A stretch of 64,000 nt of DNA, taken from Nostoc linckia FACHB-104 (lineage in GTDB: Bacteria; Cyanobacteriota; Cyanobacteriia; Cyanobacteriales; Nostocaceae). The stretch is taken from contig NZ_JACJQJ010000012.1 in NCBI RefSeq assembly GCF_014696615.1, positions 1 to 64,000 on the forward strand. The letters are read 5' to 3'. The notes beneath the pieces were generated by a model, which had not been told where the DNA came from, searched no databases, and saw only the letters and a list, made by a program, of their open reading frames with translations. A program made the translations under genes and the position numbers. Positions 24,907 through 33,966 of the stretch are shown one piece after another. Position 1 is the stretch's first letter. Every line of letters starts with the position of its first letter.

Positions 24907-25800
24907 ATGTTTCAACCACTAGGATTTGAGCAACGTTCAATTATTACCTCACTCGGTAGGATAGTGTACTATACAAACACTAGTGCTCTTTGGCAGGATG
25001 ATTTAGCTGCAAAAGATGAAAAAGAAACTTTGGTGTTTCTACATGGCTTTGGTGGTGGATCTTCTGCTTATGAGTGGTCGAAAGTTTATCCGGCTTTTGC
25101 TAGTGAGTATCGCGTGATTGCACCAGACTTGCTTGGCTGGGGTAGATCTGAACATTTAGCACGGAATTATCAGATTGGAGATTATTTAAACACTATTCAA
25201 GAGTTTGTCCAGCAGACTTGTACGGGCCCTGTCACAGTGATCGCATCTTCCCTCACAGCAGCGATGACAATTCGTGTAGCGATCGCTCATCCTGATTTAT
25301 TCAAGTCGCTGATTCTCACAACTCCCGCCGGACTGGCTGATTTTGGTGAAGACTACTCTCGGAGTTTCTTTGCTCAGTTAGTTAGTATTCCTGTGGTTGA
25401 CCGCTTGTTGTACAGTACAGGAGTGGCTACCAGTAACGGTATTCGCAGTTTTTTAGAACAAAGACAATTTGCCCAACCTAACCGGGTATATCAAGAAATA
25501 GTTGATGCTTATTTGCAATCTGCACAGCAACCTAATGCTGAATATGCAGCATTATCTTTTGTCCGTGGTGATCTATGCTTTGATTTATCACTGTTTATTG
25601 AGCAGTTAACTACCCCGACAGCAATTATTTGGGGGCAAAAATCGCAATTCACTGGGCCAGAAATTGGCCGTCGTCTCGCTGAAATCAACCCTCAAGCAAT
25701 CAAATTTTTTCAACAACTAGAGGATGTGGGATTAACACCACAGTTAGAACTACCAGCCGTTACCATTGGGTTGATTCGCCGCTTTTTGGCTTTGTTGTAA
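24907..25800 (+). CDS. Alpha/beta-hydrolase fold protein lacking most catalytic residues
   Basis: The fold is clear: an oxyanion-type HGFGGGSSAYEW, then VIAPDLLGWGRSEH, a nucleophile elbow and a C-terminal cap. The elbow reads ASSLT (residues 113-117) in place of GxSxG. The acid position reads WGQKSQF instead of WGxxD, and the usual His block reads GLTPQLELP, with Leu where His is expected. A serine remains, but the triad looks broken. It may be a non-catalytic binding protein or use a different mechanism. The ATG at 24907 matches the typical family start (MFQPLGFEQR). Confidence 0.75.
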   Translation: MFQPLGFEQRSIITSLGRIVYYTNTSALWQDDLAAKDEKETLVFLHGFGGGSSAYEWSKVYPAFASEYRVIAPDLLGWGRSEHLARNYQIGDYLNTIQEFVQQTCTGPVTVIASSLTAAMTIRVAIAHPDLFKSLILTTPAGLADFGEDYSRSFFAQLVSIPVVDRLLYSTGVATSNGIRSFLEQRQFAQPNRVYQEIVDAYLQSAQQPNAEYAALSFVRGDLCFDLSLFIEQLTTPTAIIWGQKSQFTGPEIGRRLAEINPQAIKFFQQLEDVGLTPQLELPAVTIGLIRRFLALL

Positions 25801-26702
25801 TTAATTACATCTCAGGGGTAAAAGTCAACAGCCAACTAGAAAGAAGCTGATGATTTAGTAACTCTTACTAAATCTCAACTTCACATCAATAAAGAGGTCG
25901 TCCGACACAATTATCTAACTACGATTAAAGAAAAATTTGCCAAAACTTTATAAAGAATTAATTCTTTCTTTAAAATGGTGTGCTGTTGAATAGCAATATT
26001 CCTTCTAGAAGCTAGCGAGACATTGCAGCCAAGACTAGAGACTTAATGTATAAATTTTTTGTTTTTACTAAAAAAAGTAAATTAACAAAACAACTTATTA
26101 ATTTTTGGATAATTATCATTTGGATCGTTGATGCTAAAACCAGGATAGTTCTATGATGAAAATCAGAATTGCATTGATAACTATGTAATTAGGAAGTGCT
26201 AAAAAACAAATTACTGAAAATATTAGTCAGCAATTGCATCTTACCTAATTAGAGTAAGTATCTAATTTATCTAGATTACTAACTAATTCAAAAAATAAAA
26301 CATTGTTATTGATTAGAAATATCGGATATTTCTTCCTTGAAAATCAAAAACATCAGTTATATTACGTTTTCTTAATAGGGGAAATTTCGACGATCACAAT
26401 TCTTTGAAAGCTAAGGGTAGTAACGCCAAGAGTATGTTGGTAAATTCTCAAAAATGACTATTAATAAGTATTCTGGGCAAAAATAAAGACAATTGCAGCA
26501 CAGTGCTATCATTAAATCAATCCCCTCAAAGAGAGAGAGTTTATCTAAATAGCTGTGATTCCATCTCTTTTTTTGACATGCGAACACAATATATTTAGTA
26601 GTAGATTAAACTTAAGCAAAGGCAATCACCAAAAAATGCCAGGGTGATCTTTATGTTTGTTATGTATCTCGCTCAAAAAACAATCTATCCCAACAATCAA
26701 CT
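25801..26702. other. Long intergenic region, no gene seen
   Basis: About 900 AT-rich bases before era. Stops are frequent in all frames and I see no tRNA, member of the local repeat families or strong terminator. Confidence 0.5.
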
Positions 26703-27677
26703 ATGACGGTGGAGCTAAAGGTGACTAGTATTGATAATCACATCTTCTCTTTTTCAGGAGAAGTATCGATTCCCCAAGCTCCTCCTGAATTTAAATCGGG
26801 CTTCATCGGCATTATCGGTCGCCCTAATGTCGGTAAATCTACTTTAATGAATCAGTTAGTAGGACAAAAAGTTGCCATTACATCTCCAGTAGCGCAAACC
26901 ACAAGAAATCGGTTAAGAGGGATTTTAACCACCCCAGAAGCACAGCTCATTTTTGTAGACACACCAGGAATTCATAAACCCCATCATCAATTGGGAGAAG
27001 TACTGGTGCAAAATGCCAAAATAGCAATTGAGTCTGTGGATGTAGTGCTATTTGTAGTAGATGCATCTGTGGCTTGTGGCGCAGGCGATCGCTTTATTGC
27101 TGAGTTGCTAAGTCGCAGTCAAACCCCAGTAATTTTAGGTTTGAATAAAATCGACCAGCAAGCCACAGATTCCCAGTTGATAGATGATAGTTATACACAC
27201 TTGGCTGAGTCTTATAAATGGCAAACAGTGAAATTTTCTGCCAAGACTAGCGAGGGATTGCCACAACTGCAAAACTTATTAATCGACCATTTAGAGGAAG
27301 GGCCATATTATTATCCCCCTGACTTGGTAACTGACCAACCAGAACGCTTTATTATGGGCGAATTAATCCGCGAGCAAATTTTGTTATTAACTCGTGAGGA
27401 AGTTCCCCATTCAGTAGCGATCGCCATTGACTTGGTAGAAGAAACTCCCAGTATTACCCGTGTACTCGCCACCATCAATGTCGAAAGAGATTCTCAAAAA
27501 GGAATTCTCATTGGCAAAGGTGGATCAATGCTCAAAGCAATTGGTAGCGCAGCTCGCGAACAAATTCAAAAATTAATTTCTGGGAAAGTTTACCTAGAAC
27601 TGTTCGTCAAAGTGCAACCAAAATGGCGGCAGTCTCGCGTCAGTTTAGCAGAGTTAGGATATCGCGTGGAAGAGTAA
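26703..27677 (+). CDS. era: GTPase Era
   Basis: Era binds the 3' end of 16S rRNA and checks small-subunit assembly. The 324-residue product has a 30-residue N-terminal extension and then the GTPase domain. G1 is GRPNVGKS (39-46), G2 lies around TTRNR, G3 is DTPG, G4 is NKID and G5 is SAK. The C-terminal KH domain carries GILIGKGGSMLKAIG for RNA contact. The extension is common in cyanobacterial Era. No operon partner is evident; rnc or ybeY are not here. Confidence 0.95.
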   Translation: MTVELKVTSIDNHIFSFSGEVSIPQAPPEFKSGFIGIIGRPNVGKSTLMNQLVGQKVAITSPVAQTTRNRLRGILTTPEAQLIFVDTPGIHKPHHQLGEVLVQNAKIAIESVDVVLFVVDASVACGAGDRFIAELLSRSQTPVILGLNKIDQQATDSQLIDDSYTHLAESYKWQTVKFSAKTSEGLPQLQNLLIDHLEEGPYYYPPDLVTDQPERFIMGELIREQILLLTREEVPHSVAIAIDLVEETPSITRVLATINVERDSQKGILIGKGGSMLKAIGSAAREQIQKLISGKVYLELFVKVQPKWRQSRVSLAELGYRVEE

Positions 27678-27873
27678 GGGACTTCCAATATACTATCGCT
27701 TTCTGGGCAGGGGGCAGGGAGCAGGGGAGAACTAACAAATACCCATTCCCCATTCCCCATTCTCCCTTTCCCCTCTTGGAATCAATAAGTGGTAATACCA
27801 AATTTGAAAAATGATTGTTACAGATGGTTTCACACCAAAAAATCTCAAATCCAAAATGGTATGAGCGATCGCA

Positions 27874-28551
27874 ATGTCTCCAGATAATGGCTTTTTCTTA
27901 AATCTACCAACCGATGCGCCACCGTTGCGGGTATTGATTGTTGAAGATGATCCCATGATGCAACTAGGATTAGAACAGTCATTGATGGTTCATCCCCAAT
28001 TGGAGATTGTTGGACAAGCAGAAGATGGCTATTTAGGCGTACAAGCAGCGCTCAAACTCAAACCAGATTTGGTAGTCATGGATATTGGCTTACCGCGATT
28101 AGATGGGATTGCGGCGACACAGCAAATCAAAGCCTCATTACCGGATACTCATGTAGTCATGCTGACATCCCATCAAACAGAGACAGAAATTATTGCAGCG
28201 CTGTCTAGTGGTGCCGATGCCTATTGTATCAAAGGTGCCAGTGTAGAAAGATTACTGAGTGCGATCGCAGCTGCTGTTGATGGCGCAACTTATCTCGATC
28301 CACAAATTGCGCGGCGAGTCATTGAACATCTTCGTCCCCCCGCAGTTAAGGGAAACGCCGCTAATCTGTCTGGAAGAGAGTTAGAAGTATTAAAACTCAT
28401 GGTTGAAGGATTGAGTAACCCAGAAATTGCCGAAAAACTTTATCTCAGTCCCAATACTGTAAAAACTCACGTCCGGGGGATTATGAATAAATTAGCAGTA
28501 GACGATCGCGTGCAAGCTGCGGTTGTAGCGCTGCGTTCCGGCTTAGTTTAG
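27874..28551 (+). CDS. NarL/FixJ-family response regulator
   Basis: The 225-residue protein has a receiver domain (about residues 18-135), with acidic EDD, phospho-Asp in LVVMDIGLPRLDG, Thr in VVMLTSHQT and Lys in YCIKGAS. A LuxR-type DNA-binding domain follows (about 160-222; LSGRELEVLKLMVEGLSNPE, SPNTVKTHV). It is a transcription factor controlled by phosphorylation. No kinase is adjacent. Its stop overlaps the stop of the convergent downstream gene by four bases. The spacer upstream (27678-27873) is rich in G-runs and CCCATTC repeats. Confidence 0.85.
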   Translation: MSPDNGFFLNLPTDAPPLRVLIVEDDPMMQLGLEQSLMVHPQLEIVGQAEDGYLGVQAALKLKPDLVVMDIGLPRLDGIAATQQIKASLPDTHVVMLTSHQTETEIIAALSSGADAYCIKGASVERLLSAIAAAVDGATYLDPQIARRVIEHLRPPAVKGNAANLSGRELEVLKLMVEGLSNPEIAEKLYLSPNTVKTHVRGIMNKLAVDDRVQAAVVALRSGLV

Positions 28552-29174
28552 GAATGTGAGATTACTTCTAGCCAATGAGGGTAAGCGTAAGAATTGGCGA
28601 TCGCTAAGGGGAAATTGCGATCGGTATGAAATACCCATTTAGCTGTAGCTTGCAGATTTTCCCTAATACAGCCATCTTCGCCAAAAGCTTCAAAAGCAAT
28701 ACTCCACCAAGCATTTTCTGCAACTACCAAATTAGTAATTTCTACAGTACAACCATTATCCAGACGTTCTTTAGTAGCAACAGGTTGTATGGCATAATCG
28801 GCAAAGACTCGAAAAAGTTGTGAATAGCGTACTTTCTTGACACTCACCCATACTGGATTACCTAACACCATTGCTGGTTGAAAACTTTCCGCATTTGCAT
28901 CTTCACACAGCCATTTACCCCATTTTTCAGCCTTACCTGTAATTAAATCTCCAAAAGACATCACACCAAGTTTTGCTTGTCGCCATTTCACCTCCAGCCT
29001 TCCCTGACGCAATTTAATTCCTAAATAATCACATCCTGGGGAATAAAGATAGACATCTTCCCTTGCTTCTGGTGGCTGTGATGGATTTAGCAAACAAGCT
29101 TGTTGAAACCATAGCTTCATATTTTCTGGAAGGTTACCAGGATAAAACCAGCGCAATTCGTTACTGATGAACAT
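28548..29174 (-). CDS. Conserved hypothetical protein (CYTH-like in places)
   Basis: From the ATG at 29174 the product has 209 residues. It has no signal or membrane segment. The order ELRWFYPGNLP, YLGIKLRQGRLEVKWRQ, WVSVKKVRY and VEITNLVVAENAWWSIAFEAFG suggests a beta-barrel of the CYTH/tunnel type, whose strands carry alternating charged residues, but the EXEXK signature is absent. I do not assign a reaction. An upstream in-frame start at 29252 would add 26 residues; GAGG upstream of 29174 supports the shorter form. Confidence 0.5.
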   Translation of the reverse strand: MFISNELRWFYPGNLPENMKLWFQQACLLNPSQPPEAREDVYLYSPGCDYLGIKLRQGRLEVKWRQAKLGVMSFGDLITGKAEKWGKWLCEDANAESFQPAMVLGNPVWVSVKKVRYSQLFRVFADYAIQPVATKERLDNGCTVEITNLVVAENAWWSIAFEAFGEDGCIRENLQATAKWVFHTDRNFPLAIANSYAYPHWLEVISHS

Positions 29175-29360
29175 AGATTCTTTGACCTCATACAAGTATA
29201 AAGGATGAAACAAGAAGTTATAACCGATAGGTGGGATAACTTCAGACTTCACACTTCAGACTTCACCAAGTTGTGTATTGCCCTAAGCGTCCCTGTTGAT
29301 GGGACAATGAGAAATTGTGCTTGGCTTATTTTGCTGCCAGGCCAAAGGAATTTATAAAAA

Positions 29361-29906
29361 ATGTGGAAACGAATTGCATTCATTTTGCTATTGGTATTAA
29401 CCTTCAGCCTGAATAATCCTGATGTAGCTGCTGCTGCGGGAGTCAAAAGCTTTGTAAATACTTCTAATGGCTATGAGTTCTCATATCCTAACGGCTGGGT
29501 GCAAGTTAAAGTAGCCAACGGCCCTGATGTGGTATTTCATGATTTGATTGAATTCAGTGAAAATGTCTCAGTAGTGATAAGTCCTGTTCCCGAGGGCAAA
29601 TCTTTAGTAGAACTAGGAACACCCACAGAAGTAGGATATAAATTGGGTAAAGCTGCTCTTGCACCTGCTAACTCTGGTCGTACTGCTGAATTAGTCAATG
29701 CTTTTGAGAAAGAATCTGACGGTAAGACATATTACATTTTAGAATATGAGGTGAAATTGCCCAATAAGCAAGAACGGCATAACATTGCCAGTGTCGCCGT
29801 CAGCCGAGGTAAGCTTTTCACTTTTAACGCCTCGATTCCTGAAAAACGCTGGACAAAAGTCAAATCTGCTATGGAAGAAGTTGTCAATTCTTTCTTAGTT
29901 TATTAA
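29361..29906 (+). CDS. PsbP-family protein (CyanoP-type)
   Basis: The 181-residue protein has a cleavable signal (MWKRIAFILLLVLTFSL, cleavage after AAA near residue 26) and the PsbP fold blocks SNGYEFSYPNGWVQV, FHDLIEFSENVSVVISPV and EYEVKLPN. CyanoP binds early photosystem II assembly intermediates at the lumenal face of the thylakoid. Many CyanoP proteins are lipoproteins, but here the region before the mature start (DVAAAAGVK) has no cysteine, so it should be a soluble lumenal form. It is followed 114 bases later by maf in the same direction. Confidence 0.85.
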   Translation: MWKRIAFILLLVLTFSLNNPDVAAAAGVKSFVNTSNGYEFSYPNGWVQVKVANGPDVVFHDLIEFSENVSVVISPVPEGKSLVELGTPTEVGYKLGKAALAPANSGRTAELVNAFEKESDGKTYYILEYEVKLPNKQERHNIASVAVSRGKLFTFNASIPEKRWTKVKSAMEEVVNSFLVY

Positions 29907-30020
29907 GCTGTTACGCATTTATATATTTCGCCATAATTTGAGAGTCCAGAGTTAAAGACTAGCTTGGACTTTGGACTCTTAATTTTGGACAACCCTAATA
30001 TTCATAATTCATAAGTCTCT

Positions 30021-30617
30021 ATGACAATTCCGCAATTTGTACTGGCTTCTGCTTCACCAGCGCGACGGCGTTTGCTGCAAACTGTTGGGATTGAACCAAT
30101 AGTTTCCCCTAGCGATTTTGATGAATCGCAAATCCAGCTAAACGATCCCAATCAATTGGTGCAAACTCTGTCTCTGCGGAAGGCGGAAACAGTAGTTCCA
30201 CAGTTTGAATCAGCTTTGATTATGGGTTGTGATTCAATATTGGCTTTGAATGGAGAGATTCATGGTAAACCAGCCAATGTTGACGAAGCGATCGCACGCT
30301 GGAAAATTATGCAAGGTAGCTTTGGTGATTTGTATACTGGCCATACTTTGATTGATTTAACTCAAAACCGCACCGTCGTTAAATGCCAAGTAACTAGAGT
30401 TTATTTTGGTAAAATGAGCGATCGCGATATTCAAGCTTATGTTGCTACAGGTGAACCACTCAAATGTGCTGGTGCTTTTGCAATAGAAGGTTTTGGTAGC
30501 TTCTTTGTGGAAAAAATTGAAGGTTGTCACAGCAACGTCATCGGCCTGAGTTTACCCTTGCTGCGCCATATGCTAGCCGAACTGGGATACAACGTTGTTG
30601 ATTTTTGGTCAGCGTGA
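30021..30617 (+). CDS. maf: Maf-family nucleotide pyrophosphatase
   Basis: The 198-residue protein has the Maf start [17 protein letters not shown], catalytic-region SDFDES, the [15 protein letters not shown] block and [19 protein letters not shown] near the end. Maf proteins hydrolyse non-canonical or modified nucleoside triphosphates (dTTP/UTP or methylated forms, depending on subgroup) and so sanitise the nucleotide pool. The length is normal. A strong intrinsic terminator follows 70 bases downstream. Confidence 0.9.
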   Translation: MTIPQFVLASASPARRRLLQTVGIEPIVSPSDFDESQIQLNDPNQLVQTLSLRKAETVVPQFESALIMGCDSILALNGEIHGKPANVDEAIARWKIMQGSFGDLYTGHTLIDLTQNRTVVKCQVTRVYFGKMSDRDIQAYVATGEPLKCAGAFAIEGFGSFFVEKIEGCHSNVIGLSLPLLRHMLAELGYNVVDFWSA

Positions 30618-30690
30618 GAAAACCCTTATCTGCAACCATGCAGCAAGGGGAGTAAATAATAACTGAAGTGATGAACACTAATCTTTAGGT

Positions 30691-30724
30691 AAAGCCAATG
30701 ATCGATATACCATTGGCTTTTTTT
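30691..30724 (+). terminator. Intrinsic terminator after maf
   Basis: A 10-bp stem AAAGCCAATG/CATTGGCTTT with a 10-base loop runs into a run of seven U residues. Confidence 0.85.
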
Positions 30725-30914
30725 AAATAACCGAAACATTAGAGGGTAGAAGCGCTGACAACTGGTTTTAGATTAGCATTAAAAAATACTCTCTAATCAG
30801 GGTAATAACACTGATTTCAGATTTCATGAAATCATCAAATCTTCAAACCAGAATCTATTTCAATCCTTACCTATCATTAGCCAAGAAAAAGCTGGGGTTA
30901 GCTCAAGTTGATAG

Positions 30915-31823
30915 TTAATTGTGGATAGCTAATATTCCCTGCTCAGCATCTAAAGTTACCAAGGCACCAACTGGCAAAGCCGCATTACAACTATCGTGAC
31001 CAAAGGGTAAGTCAGCCACAATCGGAATCCCCAAATCACCTAAGCGATCGCGCAATACTTCCTCAACGCTAAAACTCGGTACATTTGCTGGAGGTTCGCA
31101 ACCTGTAAAATTACCCAAGGCAATTCCCTTAACTTTTGATAAAGCACCGCTTAACCGCCACTGCGTCAACATCCGATCAATGCGATAAGGTGCTTCCGAA
31201 ACATCCTCAAATCCCAAAATAACACCGTCGAAATCTGGTTTTAAGTAAGTAGTAAAAAGATGAGTGGCTACCGTAAGATTACCAGGTAGCAAAATCCCCG
31301 TAGCTATCCCGCCACCCCAACCATTACCCTTGAGTGGTTCCAGGGGACGACCTTCCACCAAATTGAAAAATCGCTCAATTGACCAATCTGGTTCCTTGGC
31401 GAGAGTGGTTAAGACAGGGCCGTGAACGCTAGAAATCCCTTCGTTATAAAGGCTCCATAACAGCGCGGTAATATCCGAAAAGCCAATTAACCACTTAGGA
31501 TTTTGCAGAGGCGATAATTTAGCTTGCCAATGCCAATCTTCTAAAACCCGGGTGCTACCAAAACCGCCTCTAGCGCAGAGAATACCTCGACAATTGGGGT
31601 CTTCCCATGCATCTGCCAGTTGAGTGCGACGTTGATCGTCTTTTCCTGCTAGATAACCCCATTTATCGCCTATTGTTGAGGGTACTTCCACTTGATAGCC
31701 ACGCGATCGCCAAATTTCGATACTCTGGTTGAACGCCTCAAATTCTCGCAAAGCACCACTAGGAGCAATAACACGCAGTAAATCACCTGGTTTGAGAGGC
31801 GGGGGTAAAATTTTTGCTTGCAT
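30915..31823 (-). CDS. LD-carboxypeptidase (family S66)
   Basis: The 302-residue protein matches LdcA/microcin-resistance MccF-type peptidases, which remove the terminal D-Ala from murein tetrapeptides during recycling. Key blocks are LRVIAPSGALREFE, GILCARGGFGSTRVL and the Ser in LIGFSDITALLW. The Glu appears in LGFEDVSEAPYRIDRML, and the His in LPFGHDSCNAALPVG. There is no signal peptide, as expected for a cytoplasmic recycling enzyme. It stands alone, although other murein-related genes lie within 10 kb on either side. Confidence 0.88.
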   Translation of the reverse strand: MQAKILPPPLKPGDLLRVIAPSGALREFEAFNQSIEIWRSRGYQVEVPSTIGDKWGYLAGKDDQRRTQLADAWEDPNCRGILCARGGFGSTRVLEDWHWQAKLSPLQNPKWLIGFSDITALLWSLYNEGISSVHGPVLTTLAKEPDWSIERFFNLVEGRPLEPLKGNGWGGGIATGILLPGNLTVATHLFTTYLKPDFDGVILGFEDVSEAPYRIDRMLTQWRLSGALSKVKGIALGNFTGCEPPANVPSFSVEEVLRDRLGDLGIPIVADLPFGHDSCNAALPVGALVTLDAEQGILAIHN

Positions 31824-31886
31824 AAATAACTTATCTACTAGTAATAAAAATTACTACCTTTGTAGAAATAACAAGGTAATCTAAAG

Positions 31887-32378
31887 ATGAGACTTTTATT
31901 TGTTTTCGCCAGAAATAATTTTATGCTCAAAGGAATGAAAGTGAGTATGCTGCTTTTAGCAGTAGTGGGAAATTTAGCTTGGTCTTTCAGCGCCAGAGCC
32001 AATTTCAACGGCAATCTGACAGTAGAAATTGATGGCTTAAAAAATAAACAAGGACAAGTTTGCGCCAGTATTTTTGCCAATAGTCAAGGATTTCCCAATC
32101 AACGCGATCGCGTCATTCAAAAGCAGTGTACCAATATTACCGAAGTTCCTGTAAAGCTGACCTTTGAAAACCTCAAAGCAGGTAGTTACGCCGTTGCAGT
32201 CATGCACGATCAAAATAAGGACTTAATTTTGAATCGCAACAGCTTGGGAATGCCAACTGAAGGCTTTGGTTTTTCCAAAAATCCTGAAGTTAGCACCAGG
32301 GCCCCTAAATTTGGCGATGCAGCAATTGTTTTAGCAGGCCCCAACACCGACATCAAAATAAATTTGAAATATTTATAG
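31887..32378 (+). CDS. DUF2141 secreted protein
   Basis: The protein has an exported DUF2141 domain: NLTVEIDGLKNKQGQVCASI, then KLTFENLKAGSYAVAVMHDQNKD and the closing GFGFSKNPEV and KINLKYL blocks. The signal peptide ends after FSARA. Three starts are possible: ATG at 31887, 31923 or 31938. The one at 31923 (MLKGMKVSMLLLAV) gives the most normal signal length, and the longest is listed. The domain is a small beta-sandwich of unknown role. Confidence 0.75.
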   Translation: MRLLFVFARNNFMLKGMKVSMLLLAVVGNLAWSFSARANFNGNLTVEIDGLKNKQGQVCASIFANSQGFPNQRDRVIQKQCTNITEVPVKLTFENLKAGSYAVAVMHDQNKDLILNRNSLGMPTEGFGFSKNPEVSTRAPKFGDAAIVLAGPNTDIKINLKYL

Positions 32379-32380
32379 GC

Positions 32381-32420
32381 GGGGTAATGGGTAATGGGTA
32401 ATGGGTAAGGGGTAATGGGA
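32381..32420. repeat. Heptamer tandem repeat GGGTAAT
   Basis: Five or six units of GGGTAAT with minor changes follow the DUF2141 stop, then a C-rich simple run. It is a typical short tandem repeat of filamentous cyanobacteria. Confidence 0.65.
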
Positions 32421-32452
32421 ATTTCTCCCCCTCATCCCCAATCCCCAGTCCC

Positions 32453-33589
32453 CTAAGCATCCTTCTCCCTCTGTTCCGGTAAGCTTTCCTGCTCTGATAA
32501 AACACGGATGCGATTTAGTTGGTTCAGTGCATACCTTGCTGTTGACTGAACTTCTGGATCGGTATCTTCCAAGGCGTGGCGTAGGATGGGGGTAATTTGA
32601 GACATCATGTCATACACGCGAGTTAAGTCACGGATGGCATTTTGACGTACTTGGGGATTTTGATTTTGCATTGAGATTGCTAAAGCACGGTTGATAGGTT
32701 TGAAGGTGCGAATAGCTATTTCCCCTAAGGCTGACAAAATTAAGCTGTGTTGTTGAGAATCTGCATCGATGATCAAGTCTACTAATGGCTCAATTGCTCT
32801 TGAATCTCCCTGCTGACCTAAATCCCAAATAGCTTTGTGCCGTTTTGCTGGGTCAGCACTGTATAAATCGTTAATCAATTCGTCAACTATACTAAATTTC
32901 GCTAAACGAGAAGTTGTTTCTGCTGGCAATAATTTAGGTGTGGATGTTGTGACAGATGGCGAATTAGATGCAGATACTGGATTGTTGGTTGATTCTGGTA
33001 ACTGCGGTATGCTTCTGTGTCTGTCTGCTTCAGGTTTGATATTACTAGTTGCAGCCTGAGATTCTTGCATTTGTTTGACTTGATGCAACCATTTCAGACA
33101 GTAAATTACTGCTACAAGATTTCCTAAAGTCCCTAATCCTAATACAGACCACCAAATCAGATTTTTTTTACTAGGCTGAGGTTCAACAACGGGTTTGGAA
33201 GTAGGTACAGGAGCGGCAATTATTGGTTGTTTGGCAGCAATTGCTGCTTGCAGCTTTTTCCAAGTTGTAATGCCAACAATACCGTCTGCTAGCAAACCCT
33301 GTGTTGTTTGAAATTGAGATACAGCGATTTTTGTAGGTTCTGTGAACTGACCATCAACCGCACCATTGTAATATCCCAACTCTTTTAATTGGGTTTGTAA
33401 AGTCTGCACATCCGGGCCTGTACTACCGGGTTTGAGTAGGGGTGCTGGGTCAACTTTTGGGGCACTGGTTTGTGCCAATATTAAGATTTCGGGGTTTAAA
33501 TCAGGTATCGCAGGCTGCGCGGGACTCTGGTACAAACCCAGACATATACAAAAGGTAAATATAGAGATTGAGGGGTAGCATAGCCTCAT
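32453..33589 (-). CDS. Peptidoglycan-binding domain joined across the membrane to HEAT repeats
   Basis: From the ATG at 33589 the product has 378 residues. In order it has a signal-like N-terminal helix, a PG-binding-1 domain (about residues 55-118; LKPGSTGPDVQTLQTQLKEL, VDGQFTEPT, DGIVGITTW) and a Pro-rich linker. A membrane helix follows (WWSVLGLGTLGNLVAVIYCL), then a Ser/Thr-rich linker, and HEAT-like repeats (about 240-365; DPAKRHKAIWDLGQQGDSRA, PQVRQNAIRDL, DPEVQSTARYAL). The wall-binding part would lie outside and the HEAT part inside. It may link wall state to a cytoplasmic partner; this is inference. Confidence 0.75.
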   Translation of the reverse strand: MRLCYPSISIFTFCICLGLYQSPAQPAIPDLNPEILILAQTSAPKVDPAPLLKPGSTGPDVQTLQTQLKELGYYNGAVDGQFTEPTKIAVSQFQTTQGLLADGIVGITTWKKLQAAIAAKQPIIAAPVPTSKPVVEPQPSKKNLIWWSVLGLGTLGNLVAVIYCLKWLHQVKQMQESQAATSNIKPEADRHRSIPQLPESTNNPVSASNSPSVTTSTPKLLPAETTSRLAKFSIVDELINDLYSADPAKRHKAIWDLGQQGDSRAIEPLVDLIIDADSQQHSLILSALGEIAIRTFKPINRALAISMQNQNPQVRQNAIRDLTRVYDMMSQITPILRHALEDTDPEVQSTARYALNQLNRIRVLSEQESLPEQREKDA

Positions 33590-33966
33590 ATTAATAATTT
33601 TAGGCAATAGTTGCTTTTAATTTATTCGATACCACGATAACGTCAACTAGTCTAAAAGTTAACTTTTCCTGTAAGAAATAATTGCCTTCCCATCTTCAGC
33701 CTGTTAGCAGCAGAAATTAATAGCCTAGCGTCCCCATTTAAAACTTGTAGTATTTATTCACAAATATCTTCTAAATCAGTATCTATCCCAGTGACATCAG
33801 ACATTTCTCGGCTGATACTTGGGTTATTAGATACCTGATTATAGGTTTCCAGGTTCGTCATCTGGGCAGCTATTTAGGGATGGGTGATTCGCAGCCAGCG
33901 TGTTATCTATCCCTTTTACTAATATCACCAGACGATCTCATAGCAATTTTGGATTTTAGATTACAG
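33590..33966. other. Intergenic, no gene seen
   Basis: Spacer with stops in all frames. No repeat family or terminator is clear. Confidence 0.45.
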
